Shown: positions 54,893 through 63,349, counted from the stretch's first letter. The stretch is DNA of 64,000 bases from JBKBKN01 sp046294625 (GCA_046294625.1 JBKBKN010000001.1:124001-188000); one strand, 5' to 3'. A program made the numbers and translations. Notes: a model not told the origin generated them from the sequence alone.

Positions 54893-55918
54893 ATGCTTGA
54901 AATTATTGGAAAGTTAAAAAACGAAGTAGAAAACGCCATCATAGACTCATCGGAAGCTGCTGAATCATTCCGTCTCAAATACCTAAGTAAAAAAGGTGCT
55001 ATCAGCGTACTTTTTGATGATTTTAAAGCGCTTGATGGGGATGCCAAACGCAGTGTGGGTAAGCCGCTCAACGAGCTTAAACAATTGGCAACAGCCAAAT
55101 GGGCCGAGTCGAAAGACAAGGTTTCAGCTAATGGTGAAGTAAAATCATCAATGCAATCAGATAAAACAGTTCCAGGTTTCCCACTGTCCACAGGGGCGCG
55201 TCACCCGCTATCAGTGGTGAAAAACGAAATAGTGGAGATTTTTGCCCGCATGGGGTTCACGCTATCGGAAGGCCCCGAAATTGAAGACGACTGGCATAAT
55301 TTTACTGCCTTGAATTTTCCACAGGAGCATCCGGCGAGAGATATGCAGGACACTTTCTTTATCGAAAGTAATCCGGAAATTTTGCTTCGCACACACACCT
55401 CCACCGTGCAGGTGCGTGTGTTAGAAAAATCACAGCCGCCTATTCGCACCATTTCGCCTGGTAGAGTATTTCGTAATGAAGCCATTTCGGCACGTGCACA
55501 TTGCATTTTTCATCAAGTGGAAGCCATGTATGTGGACAAGAATGTTTCTTTTGCAGATTTGAAGCACACTATATTGAGCTTCGCACAGGAAATGTTTGGC
55601 TCAAAAACGCAAATTCGCCTGCGCCCAAGCTATTTTCCTTTTACTGAACCTTCTGCCGAAGTAGATATTTCATGCACCGTATGCGGTGGAAGCGGTTGCA
55701 ATATTTGCAAGCATACCGGTTGGGTAGAAATTATGGGTTGTGGCATGTTTGATCCCAATGTGCTTGAAAATTGCGGAATAGATCCGGAAACATACTCAGG
55801 TTTTGCCATGGGCATGGGTATAGAAAGAATCACCATGCTCCGTTATCAGATTAAAGATCTTCGTCTGTTTTTCCAAAACGATGTGAGATTTATACAGCAA
55901 TTCAGCGCTGCCTGGTGA
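54893..55918 (+). CDS. pheS: Phenylalanyl-tRNA synthetase alpha subunit
   Basis: Charges tRNA-Phe as part of the (alpha-beta)2 enzyme; pheT is not in the window. 341 residues: N-terminal coiled coil, catalytic core with motif 2 (RTISPGRVFRNEAISARAHCIFHQVEAMYVD) and motif 3 (GFAMGMGIERITMLRY). A CxxCGGSGCxxC segment (SCTVCGGSGCNICKHTGW, about 261-278) could bind zinc and is a Bacteroidota feature. Convergent with the biotin carrier gene, 1 bp apart. Confidence 0.96.
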   Translation: MLEIIGKLKNEVENAIIDSSEAAESFRLKYLSKKGAISVLFDDFKALDGDAKRSVGKPLNELKQLATAKWAESKDKVSANGEVKSSMQSDKTVPGFPLSTGARHPLSVVKNEIVEIFARMGFTLSEGPEIEDDWHNFTALNFPQEHPARDMQDTFFIESNPEILLRTHTSTVQVRVLEKSQPPIRTISPGRVFRNEAISARAHCIFHQVEAMYVDKNVSFADLKHTILSFAQEMFGSKTQIRLRPSYFPFTEPSAEVDISCTVCGGSGCNICKHTGWVEIMGCGMFDPNVLENCGIDPETYSGFAMGMGIERITMLRYQIKDLRLFFQNDVRFIQQFSAAW

Positions 55919-55919
55919 T

Positions 55920-56423
55920 TTAGGCAAAACTCATTAGCAACTGGTTTTTTTCTACAGCTTGGCCTTGTGTTACATGGATTTTTGATACCGTAACATTTTC
56001 CGGGGCTTTGATTACATTCTCCATTTTCATGGCTTCGAGCACAAGTAGCGCATCGCCTTTTTTCACCACATCGCCTTCCTGAGCAGAAAAGCGAAGCACC
56101 AAACCCGGCATGGGCGCCTTGATTTCGTTTACCTTTTTGCCGACATTCACATTAATACCCAAATTTTTCAGAAGCAGATCAAACTGATCTTCTAAGGTCA
56201 GTTCCACTGTTTTGCCATTGATTTGAATACGTGCAGATTTTTTGTTTTCCGACACTTCAAGCAAATGAATGATGATGGATTTGTGCTCATATAAAACATG
56301 GAATCGATCCTTGCCTGATTCAATAATATCAAGTGAATAGGGCTTGCCGTTTATAGTTCCATTGAGGCCGTCTTTGCCCGATTCCAGTTCAAAAATTTGA
56401 TCTTTAATCTTCACTTTATTCAT
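55920..56423 (-). CDS. Biotin carboxyl carrier (biotinyl) protein of an acyl-CoA carboxylase
   Basis: 167 residues. The C-terminal biotinyl domain has the biotinylated lysine in VLEAMKMENVIKAP and the PMPGLV hinge. The N-terminal ~90 residues (GTINGKPYSLDIIESG...HKSIIIHLLEV) resemble the BT-type domain of propionyl- or methylmalonyl-CoA carboxylase carriers. The carboxylase and carboxyltransferase subunits are not adjacent. Which acyl-CoA it serves is open; propionyl-CoA is the common case in Bacteroidota. Confidence 0.9.
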   Translation of the reverse strand: MNKVKIKDQIFELESGKDGLNGTINGKPYSLDIIESGKDRFHVLYEHKSIIIHLLEVSENKKSARIQINGKTVELTLEDQFDLLLKNLGINVNVGKKVNEIKAPMPGLVLRFSAQEGDVVKKGDALLVLEAMKMENVIKAPENVTVSKIHVTQGQAVEKNQLLMSFA

Positions 56424-56520
56424 GCCACGAAATAAGCATATTTTTTTCGAATGTGATTCATTTGCTGCATCATTTCACCGCACATGAAGATTAGCCTTAA
56501 TTTAGCCCAAAAATATTTTT

Positions 56521-57486
56521 ATGATTGTGATCACTGGTGCAGCCGGTTTTATTGGCTCCTGTTTGGCCGCTTTTTTAAACGAGCAAGAATACAAGGATTT
56601 GGTTTTGGTTGATGATTTTTCACGCGAAGATAAACGCTGGAATTGGCAAACAAAGTCCTATACCAAGCTCGTGGACAGAAATGATTTTCATACGTGGTTG
56701 GATGAAAATCACATGCTGGTGCAATTTATCTTTCACCTTGGCGCAAGAACCGATACCACAGAATTCCGAAAAGAAATTTTTGATAGCCTAAACGTGAGCT
56801 ATTCGCAAAAAATATGGCAGCAATGCATTGCTTATGGTCTGCCCTTGGTCTACGCATCATCTGCAGCCACCTATGGTTTGGGTGAATTGGGATATGATGA
56901 TAACCACGAAGTGGTGAATCGTTTAAAGCCTTTAAATCCCTACGGCGACTCCAAAAATGATTTCGACAAGTGGGTATTGCAGCAGGAGCGTATTCCGTAT
57001 TTTTGGGCCGGACTCAAGTTTTTCAACGTCTATGGGCCGAATGAGTATCACAAAGGAAGAATGGCTTCAGTAATTTTTCATTCATTCAACCAAATCAAGG
57101 CAAGCGGAAAGGTTAAATTGTTTCGCTCGCATCGACCAGACTATAAGGATGGTGGACAAATGCGCGATTTTGTGTATGTAAAAGATGTATTGAGTGTTTG
57201 CTTGTTTTTGATGGAAAACAGAAAACATTCCGGGCTTTACAATCTCGGAAGCGGCAAGGCAAGAACTTTCTACGATTTGGCTTCAGGCACTTTTCATGCT
57301 ATGGGTTTAACGCCTGAAATCGAGTTTATTGATACCCCAGAAGATATCAGAGATAAATATCAGTATTTCACGGAGGCCAATATGGCTAAACTTAAATCAA
57401 TCGGATATGCTAATGGTTTTCACAGTCTTGAAAATGGGATTGATGATTATGTAAAAAACTATCTCCTTCCTGGAGCATATTATTAG
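56521..57486 (+). CDS. hldD: ADP-L-glycero-D-manno-heptose 6-epimerase
   Basis: Epimerises ADP-heptose, the last step before LPS heptose transfer. The 321-residue SDR protein has the NADP-binding ITGAAGFIGS (about 4-13), the lysine/tyrosine pair at YGDSK (about 141-145), FFNVYGPNEYHKGRMASV and FRSHRPDYKDGGQMRDFVYVKD, the HldD signature. The GT9 heptosyltransferase at 61.5 kb would use its product. Confidence 0.94.
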   Translation: MIVITGAAGFIGSCLAAFLNEQEYKDLVLVDDFSREDKRWNWQTKSYTKLVDRNDFHTWLDENHMLVQFIFHLGARTDTTEFRKEIFDSLNVSYSQKIWQQCIAYGLPLVYASSAATYGLGELGYDDNHEVVNRLKPLNPYGDSKNDFDKWVLQQERIPYFWAGLKFFNVYGPNEYHKGRMASVIFHSFNQIKASGKVKLFRSHRPDYKDGGQMRDFVYVKDVLSVCLFLMENRKHSGLYNLGSGKARTFYDLASGTFHAMGLTPEIEFIDTPEDIRDKYQYFTEANMAKLKSIGYANGFHSLENGIDDYVKNYLLPGAYY

Positions 57487-57499
57487 CAAGGTTATATCT

Positions 57500-58303
57500 T
57501 TAAACAGCTTCTCTGTCAAGACGCTCTATTAACTGCTGAAGATAGGCGGGGGCATGGAGCAATCGGCTTCCATACCATGAAAACATCTCACCATCTACTA
57601 ACAGGATTTTCGCTCCAGGACAAAGCGCTTTAATTTCAGCAATGTGTTTTTCTTTAAACGGATAGGGTTCGGATGATAGCAAAATGAGTTCGGGATTAAG
57701 ACTTGCCAATTCATCGGAAGAAAGGGTTGGATAACGTGAAGGGTGATTTAGCAGCAAATTTTCAAATCCACATCTATGCATGATGTTATGAATAAAAGTG
57801 CGCTCATTCACACTCATCCAGGGATTGCGCCAAATCAGATAAACAGCTGATTTAGTTTTGTGAGGTGGAATAAGTTTTTCGAATAGCTGACTGATATTTG
57901 CAGCAATCCTATCGGCATTCTCCATTGTTTGGCATAATCTACCGACCTGATGAATCATCGTTAATGCATCATCGATGGTATAGATATCACTCACCCAAAC
58001 GGGAAACTTCTTAGCAAGCTGTTCGATATCTTCCTTTCGGTTTTCTTCTTTGTTGGCAATAATTAAGTCTGGGTTCAGGGTATCAATCTTTTCTAAATCA
58101 GGATTTTTAGTACCCCCGATTCGGGTTTTGGTACGAAACCAATCATTAGGATGAATGCAAAACTTGGTAATCCCAACTACGCGCTCATTTAAGCCCAAAT
58201 CAAAAAGTAATTCGGTTTGAGAAGGCACGAGCGATACAATTCTTTGCACAGGTTGAACCACCAGTACCTCCCACCCACATTGATCCATGCATATTTCTTG
58301 CAT
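57500..58303 (-). CDS. Helical-backbone metal receptor / BtuF-like substrate-binding protein without signal peptide
   Basis: 267 residues of the BtuF/FepB fold: RIVSLVPSQTELLFDLGLN, VVGITKFCIHP, IGGTKNPDLEKIDTLNPDLI, then the long helix region and NHPSRYPTLSSDELASLNPELILLSSEPYPF. Family members bind vitamin B12, haem or siderophores for ABC import. No signal peptide is seen, so it may be cytoplasmic or use another start. ATG 58303 is chosen over an upstream TTG; 58288 is a possible later start. No permease or ATPase gene is adjacent. Confidence 0.85.
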   Translation of the reverse strand: MQEICMDQCGWEVLVVQPVQRIVSLVPSQTELLFDLGLNERVVGITKFCIHPNDWFRTKTRIGGTKNPDLEKIDTLNPDLIIANKEENRKEDIEQLAKKFPVWVSDIYTIDDALTMIHQVGRLCQTMENADRIAANISQLFEKLIPPHKTKSAVYLIWRNPWMSVNERTFIHNIMHRCGFENLLLNHPSRYPTLSSDELASLNPELILLSSEPYPFKEKHIAEIKALCPGAKILLVDGEMFSWYGSRLLHAPAYLQQLIERLDREAV

Positions 58304-58371
58304 TTTTTCCAAAGGTGATTTTGTATAAGGAAACGATTAGTTGAATTGAAACAAACACGCAAATGATCAAT

Positions 58372-58785
58372 TTATTTGATCAAAACAGCATCTTTAACAA
58401 TCACATCGGTAAGAAATCCAGAGCAGATTCCCTTGACAGTGATGCGATCGCCGATGTTTTTAGCCGAAAGTTTGCTTTGCTCTTTAACGTTAAACGTGAT
58501 TTGTACTCCAAACATTGGATTGCCGGCGTCGAGCATAGCTGTGGGTTCACCTCCCTGATTGCTGCCCACATCAACGATGGTGCCATTTATTTCCAGTGTT
58601 TTATTGAGGTATTTATTGTTCGATTCTGCTTCGTTTTGCTCATATTCGGTAAAAAGCATTTCGGCTGTGATTTTAATCCCGTCTTCTTTAGCCGGATCAC
58701 GATGCGGCTTGTTCCATTGCAAATAAAACACAATCGCTCCTATTGCAAGGAGCGCTGCAAAAATCAGAATCAGTTTCTTTTTCAT
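58372..58785 (-). CDS. OB-fold (tRNA_anti-like) membrane-anchored protein
   Basis: 137 residues. N-terminal transmembrane anchor (MKKKLILIFAALLAIGAIVFYL), then a tRNA_anti-like OB-fold (ITAEMLFTEYEQNEAESNNKYLNKTLEINGTI...ITVKGICSGFLTD). Soluble part extracytoplasmic. It is divergent from the cytochrome operon with 101 bp between, both with TACATTTG -7 boxes. Function unknown; it may belong to the same system. Confidence 0.82.
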   Translation of the reverse strand: MKKKLILIFAALLAIGAIVFYLQWNKPHRDPAKEDGIKITAEMLFTEYEQNEAESNNKYLNKTLEINGTIVDVGSNQGGEPTAMLDAGNPMFGVQITFNVKEQSKLSAKNIGDRITVKGICSGFLTDVIVKDAVLIK

Positions 58786-58816
58786 TTGATGAGTTGCTTT
58801 TGTTGAAGTGCAAAAA

Positions 58817-58824
58817 CAAATGTA
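58817..58824 (-). promoter_or_regulatory. Candidate -7 box (TACATTTG) of the OB-fold gene
   Basis: Exact TAnnTTTG match 31 nt before the ATG; the same octamer faces the other way at 58863-58870. Confidence 0.45.
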
Positions 58825-58862
58825 AAATAATAATGCGATGCACTTATCGTTTGTAAATAAAT

Positions 58863-58870
58863 TACATTTG
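58863..58870 (+). promoter_or_regulatory. Candidate -7 box (TACATTTG) of the cytochrome operon
   Basis: Exact TAnnTTTG match 16 nt before the ATG at 58887. No -33 TTG at standard spacing. Confidence 0.45.
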
Positions 58871-58886
58871 CACAAGACTACCCCCG

Positions 58887-59570
58887 ATGGAAACCAGACA
58901 TTTGCTGCTGATGATGTTGAGTGTGACCTTAATCGTCATTTCATCATGCAGACACGAACCCCCAATCAACAATAATAATAACAACGCCAACGGCGGAATT
59001 TGTTTCGAATCACAAATACTCCCGATTTTTCAAAGTTCATGTGCCTATGCAGGCTGTCACGATGCCATTACTTCAGCCGATGGATATAACTTCACCAGCT
59101 ATGCCAATATTATGGCTTCTGGCAATGCAATTAAACCGAATAACCCCGGCGACAGTAAAGTGATCAGGTATATTACCGAAGATGATCCGGATAAGATTAT
59201 GCCGCCTCCGCCCAATGCGCCCTTGAGTGCGTCTCAAATTAGTCTGATTACCCAATGGATTAATGAAGGAGCCCAAAACACGGTAAATTGCGCTGCAAGC
59301 TGCGATACGAGCACTTTTAAGTTCAACGCAGACATTAAGCCGATTTTGGAGAGTCATTGCACAGGCTGCCACTCTGGCGCTTTGCCCGATGCGGGGATTA
59401 ATCTTTCAAACCATTCAGGTGTTTTGCTTGTTGTAAATAGTGGCAGACTTTTTGGTACTATCAATCATCAGGCAGGATTTTCTCCTATGCCTAAAAATAA
59501 CCCCAAATTGAGCAATTGCCAGATTACGAAAATCAAAAAGTGGATTGACAATGGAGCGCAAAACGATTAA
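58887..59570 (+). CDS. Di-haem cytochrome-c-like lipoprotein
   Basis: 227 residues. Lipoprotein signal with lipobox VISSC (Cys about 20). Two planctomycete-type cytochrome c domains. The first has a CX4CH haem motif (CAYAGCH, Cys52-His58) and the ligand methionine in KIMPPPPN; the second has a standard CTGCH (Cys158-His162) and FSPMPKNNPKLSNC. Each domain ends with a helix of the type TQWINEGAQN. It should sit at the membrane facing the periplasm or the surface. The next gene overlaps by 20 bp. Confidence 0.88.
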   Translation: METRHLLLMMLSVTLIVISSCRHEPPINNNNNNANGGICFESQILPIFQSSCAYAGCHDAITSADGYNFTSYANIMASGNAIKPNNPGDSKVIRYITEDDPDKIMPPPPNAPLSASQISLITQWINEGAQNTVNCAASCDTSTFKFNADIKPILESHCTGCHSGALPDAGINLSNHSGVLLVVNSGRLFGTINHQAGFSPMPKNNPKLSNCQITKIKKWIDNGAQND

Positions 59571-59961
59571 AATAGGCACTACTTTTTTTTTCAAAATACT
59601 TACAATTTCAGCTTTTGCAGGGTTGGTATTACTTACTTTACCAGGGTGCTATTACGATAAAGAAGAATTGCTTTATCCGGACGGTCAAAACTGCGACACT
59701 ACGAATGTGTCTTATTCAACCGTAGTGGCACCAATTTTACAAACCCGATGCACCGGTTGTCATAGTGGTGCTTTTCCATCGGCCGGAATCAATCTCTCTA
59801 CACATCAAAATGTAGTGACTTATGCAGAATTAGGCAGTCTGGTAGGCTCTATCAAACACAATCAGGGCTTTTCACCCATGCCTAAGAGTGCACCCAAGAT
59901 TCCTCAATGCGAGATTAATCGAATTAGCGCATGGGTGAATCAGGGAATGCCCAACAATTGA
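59551..59961 (+). CDS. Mono-haem cytochrome-c-like lipoprotein
   Basis: 136 residues. Lipobox LTLPGC (Cys about 33). One CTGCH haem motif (Cys67-His71) and methionine in GFSPMPKSAPKIPQC, closely similar to the second domain of the preceding gene, suggesting a duplication. The ATG at 59551 overlaps the upstream gene by 20 bp, so the two are translationally linked. Electron-transfer role inferred from the haem motifs. Confidence 0.88.
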   Translation: MERKTIKIGTTFFFKILTISAFAGLVLLTLPGCYYDKEELLYPDGQNCDTTNVSYSTVVAPILQTRCTGCHSGAFPSAGINLSTHQNVVTYAELGSLVGSIKHNQGFSPMPKSAPKIPQCEINRISAWVNQGMPNN

Positions 59962-59990
59962 AAACAACCAATCTTAAAACCACAGCAATT

Positions 59991-60548
59991 ATGAAAAAAA
60001 TTCAATTAAGCCTTGTGATGAGCTTGATGGCAGTATCACTAATGGCACAAACCTACTTTACCAAAACCGGTAAAATCGACTTTTTTTCCACCACACCTAT
60101 GGAAAATATAGAAGCGGTGAACAACGAAGTAAGCAGCTTTCTTAATGTGGAAAAAAACGAACTTGTTTTTGCGGTGCTCATCAAGAGCTTCCGATTTGAG
60201 AAAGCACTCATGCAGGAACATTTCAATGAAAACTATATGGAAAGTGACAAATTTCCAAAGGCACAGTTCAAAGGAAATCTTCAGGATTTTGATCCAAACA
60301 ATTACAAAAAAAATGGCGAATATAAAGTGAATGTGAAAGGCGATCTTACCATTCATGGGGTTACCAAGAATGTTACTGTGCCTGGAACCATTGTGGTTAA
60401 AAATGGAAAAATTGCAGCGCTCTCAAAATTTAAGGTGCGTTGCAAAGATTATGATATTAAAATCCCTTCTGTAGTGGCCAATAAAATTGCTGAAGAGATT
60501 GATGTAAATGTGGATATCAAATACGAACCATACGAAAAGAAAAGCTGA
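59991..60548 (+). CDS. YceI-like secreted protein
   Basis: 185 residues with a signal peptide (MKKIQLSLVMSLMAVSLMAQ) and the YceI beta-barrel pattern (TKTGKIDFFSTTPMENIEAVNNEV..., FPKAQFKGNLQDF, VKGDLTIHGVTKNVTVPGTI). YceI proteins bind long isoprenoid or lipid chains in the periplasm. It starts 29 bp after the second cytochrome and its stop overlaps the next start (TGATG). Confidence 0.92.
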   Translation: MKKIQLSLVMSLMAVSLMAQTYFTKTGKIDFFSTTPMENIEAVNNEVSSFLNVEKNELVFAVLIKSFRFEKALMQEHFNENYMESDKFPKAQFKGNLQDFDPNNYKKNGEYKVNVKGDLTIHGVTKNVTVPGTIVVKNGKIAALSKFKVRCKDYDIKIPSVVANKIAEEIDVNVDIKYEPYEKKS

Positions 60549-61462
60549 TGAATAAACTTTTAGCCCCGCTGCTTTTTGGCCTTTTAATTTTCTTATGCCC
60601 CAGGGCATTTGCTCAACCCGAAGATGACTTGATGAAGCTTTTGGAAAGCGAGATGTCTTCTGAGCCTACAACTGAATTTACACAGGCCACTTTCAAAACC
60701 ACACGACTCATCAATGGCCACACAGTGGAGCAAACTGCCGAAGGTGTTTTGGATTTCAAAATCAATCACCGCTTTGGAACTATCAATAGAGGGGCTTATG
60801 AACTATGGGGTTTAGACAATGCCACCATGCTTATGGCCTTTGACTATGGGTTGACCAAGAATTTAATGATCGGAGTAGGAAGAGCCACTTTTGAAAAGAC
60901 CTATACAGGCTATTTCAAATATCGTTTGATGCATCAATCCAGTGGGGCAAAAAACAATCCTTTGAGTATTAATTGGTACAGTTCCATGATGCTTAATTCA
61001 CTACGTTGGGCAAATCCTGACAGAGAAAATTATTTTTCATCGCGCTTGTATTATGCACATCAACTCATCGTTGGGAGAAAGTTTAATGAAGCTTTTTCTT
61101 TTCAATTGATGCCTACCGTTGTTCATCATAATCTGGTAGAACGAGTCGAAGATCCTAATGATATCGTGGCTTTAGGTTCAGGTGGGCGCATTAAACTAAA
61201 CAAGAGAGTAAGTATCAATGCAGAATATTTTTATCAGATACCAGGGTTTAAACTACCCAACACCACCAATACATTTTCTTTAGGGTTTGATATTGAAACT
61301 GGTGGGCACGTGTTTCAGTTGCATGTGACCAATAGCCGCGGAATGACCGAAAACACTTTCATATCGCGCAATCAAGGTACCTGGGGCAATGGCGATATAT
61401 TGTTCGGATTTAATATTTCCAGAGTGTTTACAGTAAAAGATAATCGAAAGATTAAGCGCTGA
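60548..61462 (+). CDS. DUF5777 family outer-membrane beta-barrel protein
   Basis: 304 residues. Signal peptide (ending PRAFAQ), then a DUF5777-type barrel: alternating beta strands (FKINHRFGTINRGAYELWGLDN, LMIGVGRATFEKTYTGYFKYRL, HQLIVGRKFNEAFSFQLMPTVV) and aromatic strand ends. It overlaps yceI by 1 bp, so it belongs to the same operon. Function unknown; with the cytochromes it may form an envelope redox complex. Confidence 0.88.
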   Translation: MNKLLAPLLFGLLIFLCPRAFAQPEDDLMKLLESEMSSEPTTEFTQATFKTTRLINGHTVEQTAEGVLDFKINHRFGTINRGAYELWGLDNATMLMAFDYGLTKNLMIGVGRATFEKTYTGYFKYRLMHQSSGAKNNPLSINWYSSMMLNSLRWANPDRENYFSSRLYYAHQLIVGRKFNEAFSFQLMPTVVHHNLVERVEDPNDIVALGSGGRIKLNKRVSINAEYFYQIPGFKLPNTTNTFSLGFDIETGGHVFQLHVTNSRGMTENTFISRNQGTWGNGDILFGFNISRVFTVKDNRKIKR

Positions 61463-61467
61463 TTGAT

Positions 61468-61475
61468 TAAGTTTG
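61468..61475 (+). promoter_or_regulatory. Candidate -7 box (TAAGTTTG) of the GT9 gene
   Basis: Exact TAnnTTTG match 29 nt before the ATG at 61505, just after the DUF5777 stop. Confidence 0.4.
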
Positions 61476-61504
61476 GCAAAAATTAAAGGCCCTTCAGCAG
61501 CCCA

Positions 61505-62512
61505 ATGCCAAAATTTCTTTTTGTCAGACTTAGTTCTATAGGTGATATCGTGCTCACTTCGCCGGTGGTGCGCTGCACCAAATTGCAGGTGCCCGAAGCT
61601 GACATTCATTTTATTACCAAAGCTGCATTCCGAAATGTGGTTGAAAACAACCCATACATTAGCAAGGTCTTGATTTGGGAAGAAGTGGAAAAGGACGGCT
61701 TTTGCGGATTGCGAAAAGAAAAATATAATGCAGTTATTGACCTGCATAATAATTTGCGCAGTTTTCGGTTGAAGGTAAATTTATTCGGCATTCGGTCTTA
61801 TTCCTTTCCTAAGCTGAACTTTCGAAAATATCTGATGGTTCGGTTTAAAATAAACATGCTACCCGATGAGCATATCGTAGATAGATATTTCGATGCTGTC
61901 AAAAAATTGGGTGTGGAGAATGATGGTTCTGGACTTGATTATTTCATCGGACAGGAAGGGACTAAGTCTTTTACAAATTTTGCTGCATTAAACCAATTGC
62001 CAAATCAGTTTGTGGCACTATGCATCGGCGCTCAGCATGCTACCAAGCGAATGCCCAATGCGCGATTGGCTGAATTAATCAACTTACTTGACCTGCCGGT
62101 TATATTACTTGGTGGAAGCGCAGACCGAGAGCAAGCAAATGAGATTAAAGCTTTGGTAGGGTCAAACCGGGTTTTTGATGCATGTGGAGCACTTAGCCTT
62201 GATGGTTCAGCGACTGCACTTCAACTCGCTGCCATAGTTATCACTCACGATACCGGCTTGATGCATATAGCCGCCGCTTTAGGTAAACCGATTATCAGCA
62301 TTTGGGGAAATACGGTGCCCCAATTTGGGATGTATCCCTATAGAAAAAATGAGTCGCAGGTTTCCATCATGGCAGAGGTAAAAGGATTGTCCTGCAGGCC
62401 ATGCTCCAAAATTGGTTTTAAATCTTGTCCAAAAGGACATTTCAACTGCATGATTCAGCAAGATTTGAAATGGATTGCCCAACAGGCCAATAAAATTACT
62501 TCAACTATTTAG
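61505..62512 (+). CDS. Glycosyltransferase family 9 (heptosyltransferase-like)
   Basis: 335 residues. FVRLSSIGDIVLTSPVVR opens the N-terminal Rossmann domain; CIGAQHATKRMPNARLAELINLL, ILLGGSADREQANEI and THDTGLMHIAAALGKPIISIWGN are the C-terminal ADP-heptose-binding blocks of GT9. Transfers heptose to the LPS core on the cytoplasmic side. Its likely donor is made by hldD at 56.5 kb. Its 3' end overlaps convergent tatC by 8 bp. Confidence 0.92.
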   Translation: MPKFLFVRLSSIGDIVLTSPVVRCTKLQVPEADIHFITKAAFRNVVENNPYISKVLIWEEVEKDGFCGLRKEKYNAVIDLHNNLRSFRLKVNLFGIRSYSFPKLNFRKYLMVRFKINMLPDEHIVDRYFDAVKKLGVENDGSGLDYFIGQEGTKSFTNFAALNQLPNQFVALCIGAQHATKRMPNARLAELINLLDLPVILLGGSADREQANEIKALVGSNRVFDACGALSLDGSATALQLAAIVITHDTGLMHIAAALGKPIISIWGNTVPQFGMYPYRKNESQVSIMAEVKGLSCRPCSKIGFKSCPKGHFNCMIQQDLKWIAQQANKITSTI

Positions 62513-63332
62513 TTGCTTTCTTTTTCTCTATAGCTCGACTGATGGTGATGCTAATTTCGTAGAGCAAGAAAAGGGGCAATGCCACGATGACCTGACTGGT
62601 GACATCAGGTGGGGTGATGATAGCTGAAAGCACCAAAATACCTACATAGGATGCTTTGCGATACACTTTCAGGATTCTTGATGTGATGAGTCCAATGCGA
62701 GATAAGAAATAAACCACAATGGGCAATTGAAAAACCACTCCGGTAGCAAAAGTGGTAGTAACCACGGTGGTCATAAAGGATGATATACTGATTTGATTAT
62801 CGATCATTTCGCTCACACGATAGTTTCCGAGAAAATTTACTGATAGTGGAGCAATCACAAAATAACCGAAGCCGATACCAAGCACAAAAAGAAAACTGCT
62901 ATAAAATACCATTCCATTGGCGTGTTTGCGTTCGTGAGCATATAACCCGGGCTTTATAAAGCGCCAAACTTCCCAAAGCACATAGGGAAACGCCAGCACA
63001 AGACCTGCAAAAAAGGATACCATGATATGTGTGGTAAACTGCCCGGCCATGGTGATATTAATCAGGTTGAACTTCATTTCACCAATGCAAATGCTGTCAT
63101 TGTTAAATAACCATTCACTTATGAAACAAAAGAAACGGTAGGTCGGAAAGTCAGCATTTTTTGGCCCAAGGATAATGCGGTCAAACAAAATATTCTTGTA
63201 TATAAATGCCAAAATCATAAACACCAGAATCACTGTAACGGAGCGTATCAGATGCCAGCGAAGGGCTTCTAAATGATCCAGGAAGGACATTTCACTTTCT
63301 TCACGAATATCGTCGGGCTGATCCAGTGGCAT
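62505..63332 (-). CDS. tatC: Twin-arginine translocase subunit TatC
   Basis: The six-helix receptor of the Tat pathway, which exports folded proteins with RR signals. 275 residues: MSFLDHLEALRWHLIRS near the N-terminus, GLVLAFPYVLWEVWRFIKPGLYAHERKHA, FVLGIGFGYFVIAPLSVNFL and the final helices (AIITPPDVTSQVIVALPLFLLYEISI). The ATG at 63332 is downstream of TATCTTTG (63342-63349), which excludes the TTG at 63344. TatA/B genes are not in the window. Confidence 0.96.
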   Translation of the reverse strand: MPLDQPDDIREESEMSFLDHLEALRWHLIRSVTVILVFMILAFIYKNILFDRIILGPKNADFPTYRFFCFISEWLFNNDSICIGEMKFNLINITMAGQFTTHIMVSFFAGLVLAFPYVLWEVWRFIKPGLYAHERKHANGMVFYSSFLFVLGIGFGYFVIAPLSVNFLGNYRVSEMIDNQISISSFMTTVVTTTFATGVVFQLPIVVYFLSRIGLITSRILKVYRKASYVGILVLSAIITPPDVTSQVIVALPLFLLYEISITISRAIEKKKATK

Positions 63333-63341
63333 AATCTTGCG

Positions 63342-63349
63342 CAAAGATA
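63342..63349 (-). promoter_or_regulatory. Candidate -7 box (TATCTTTG) of tatC
   Basis: Exact TAnnTTTG match 9 nt before the ATG. Confidence 0.45.
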
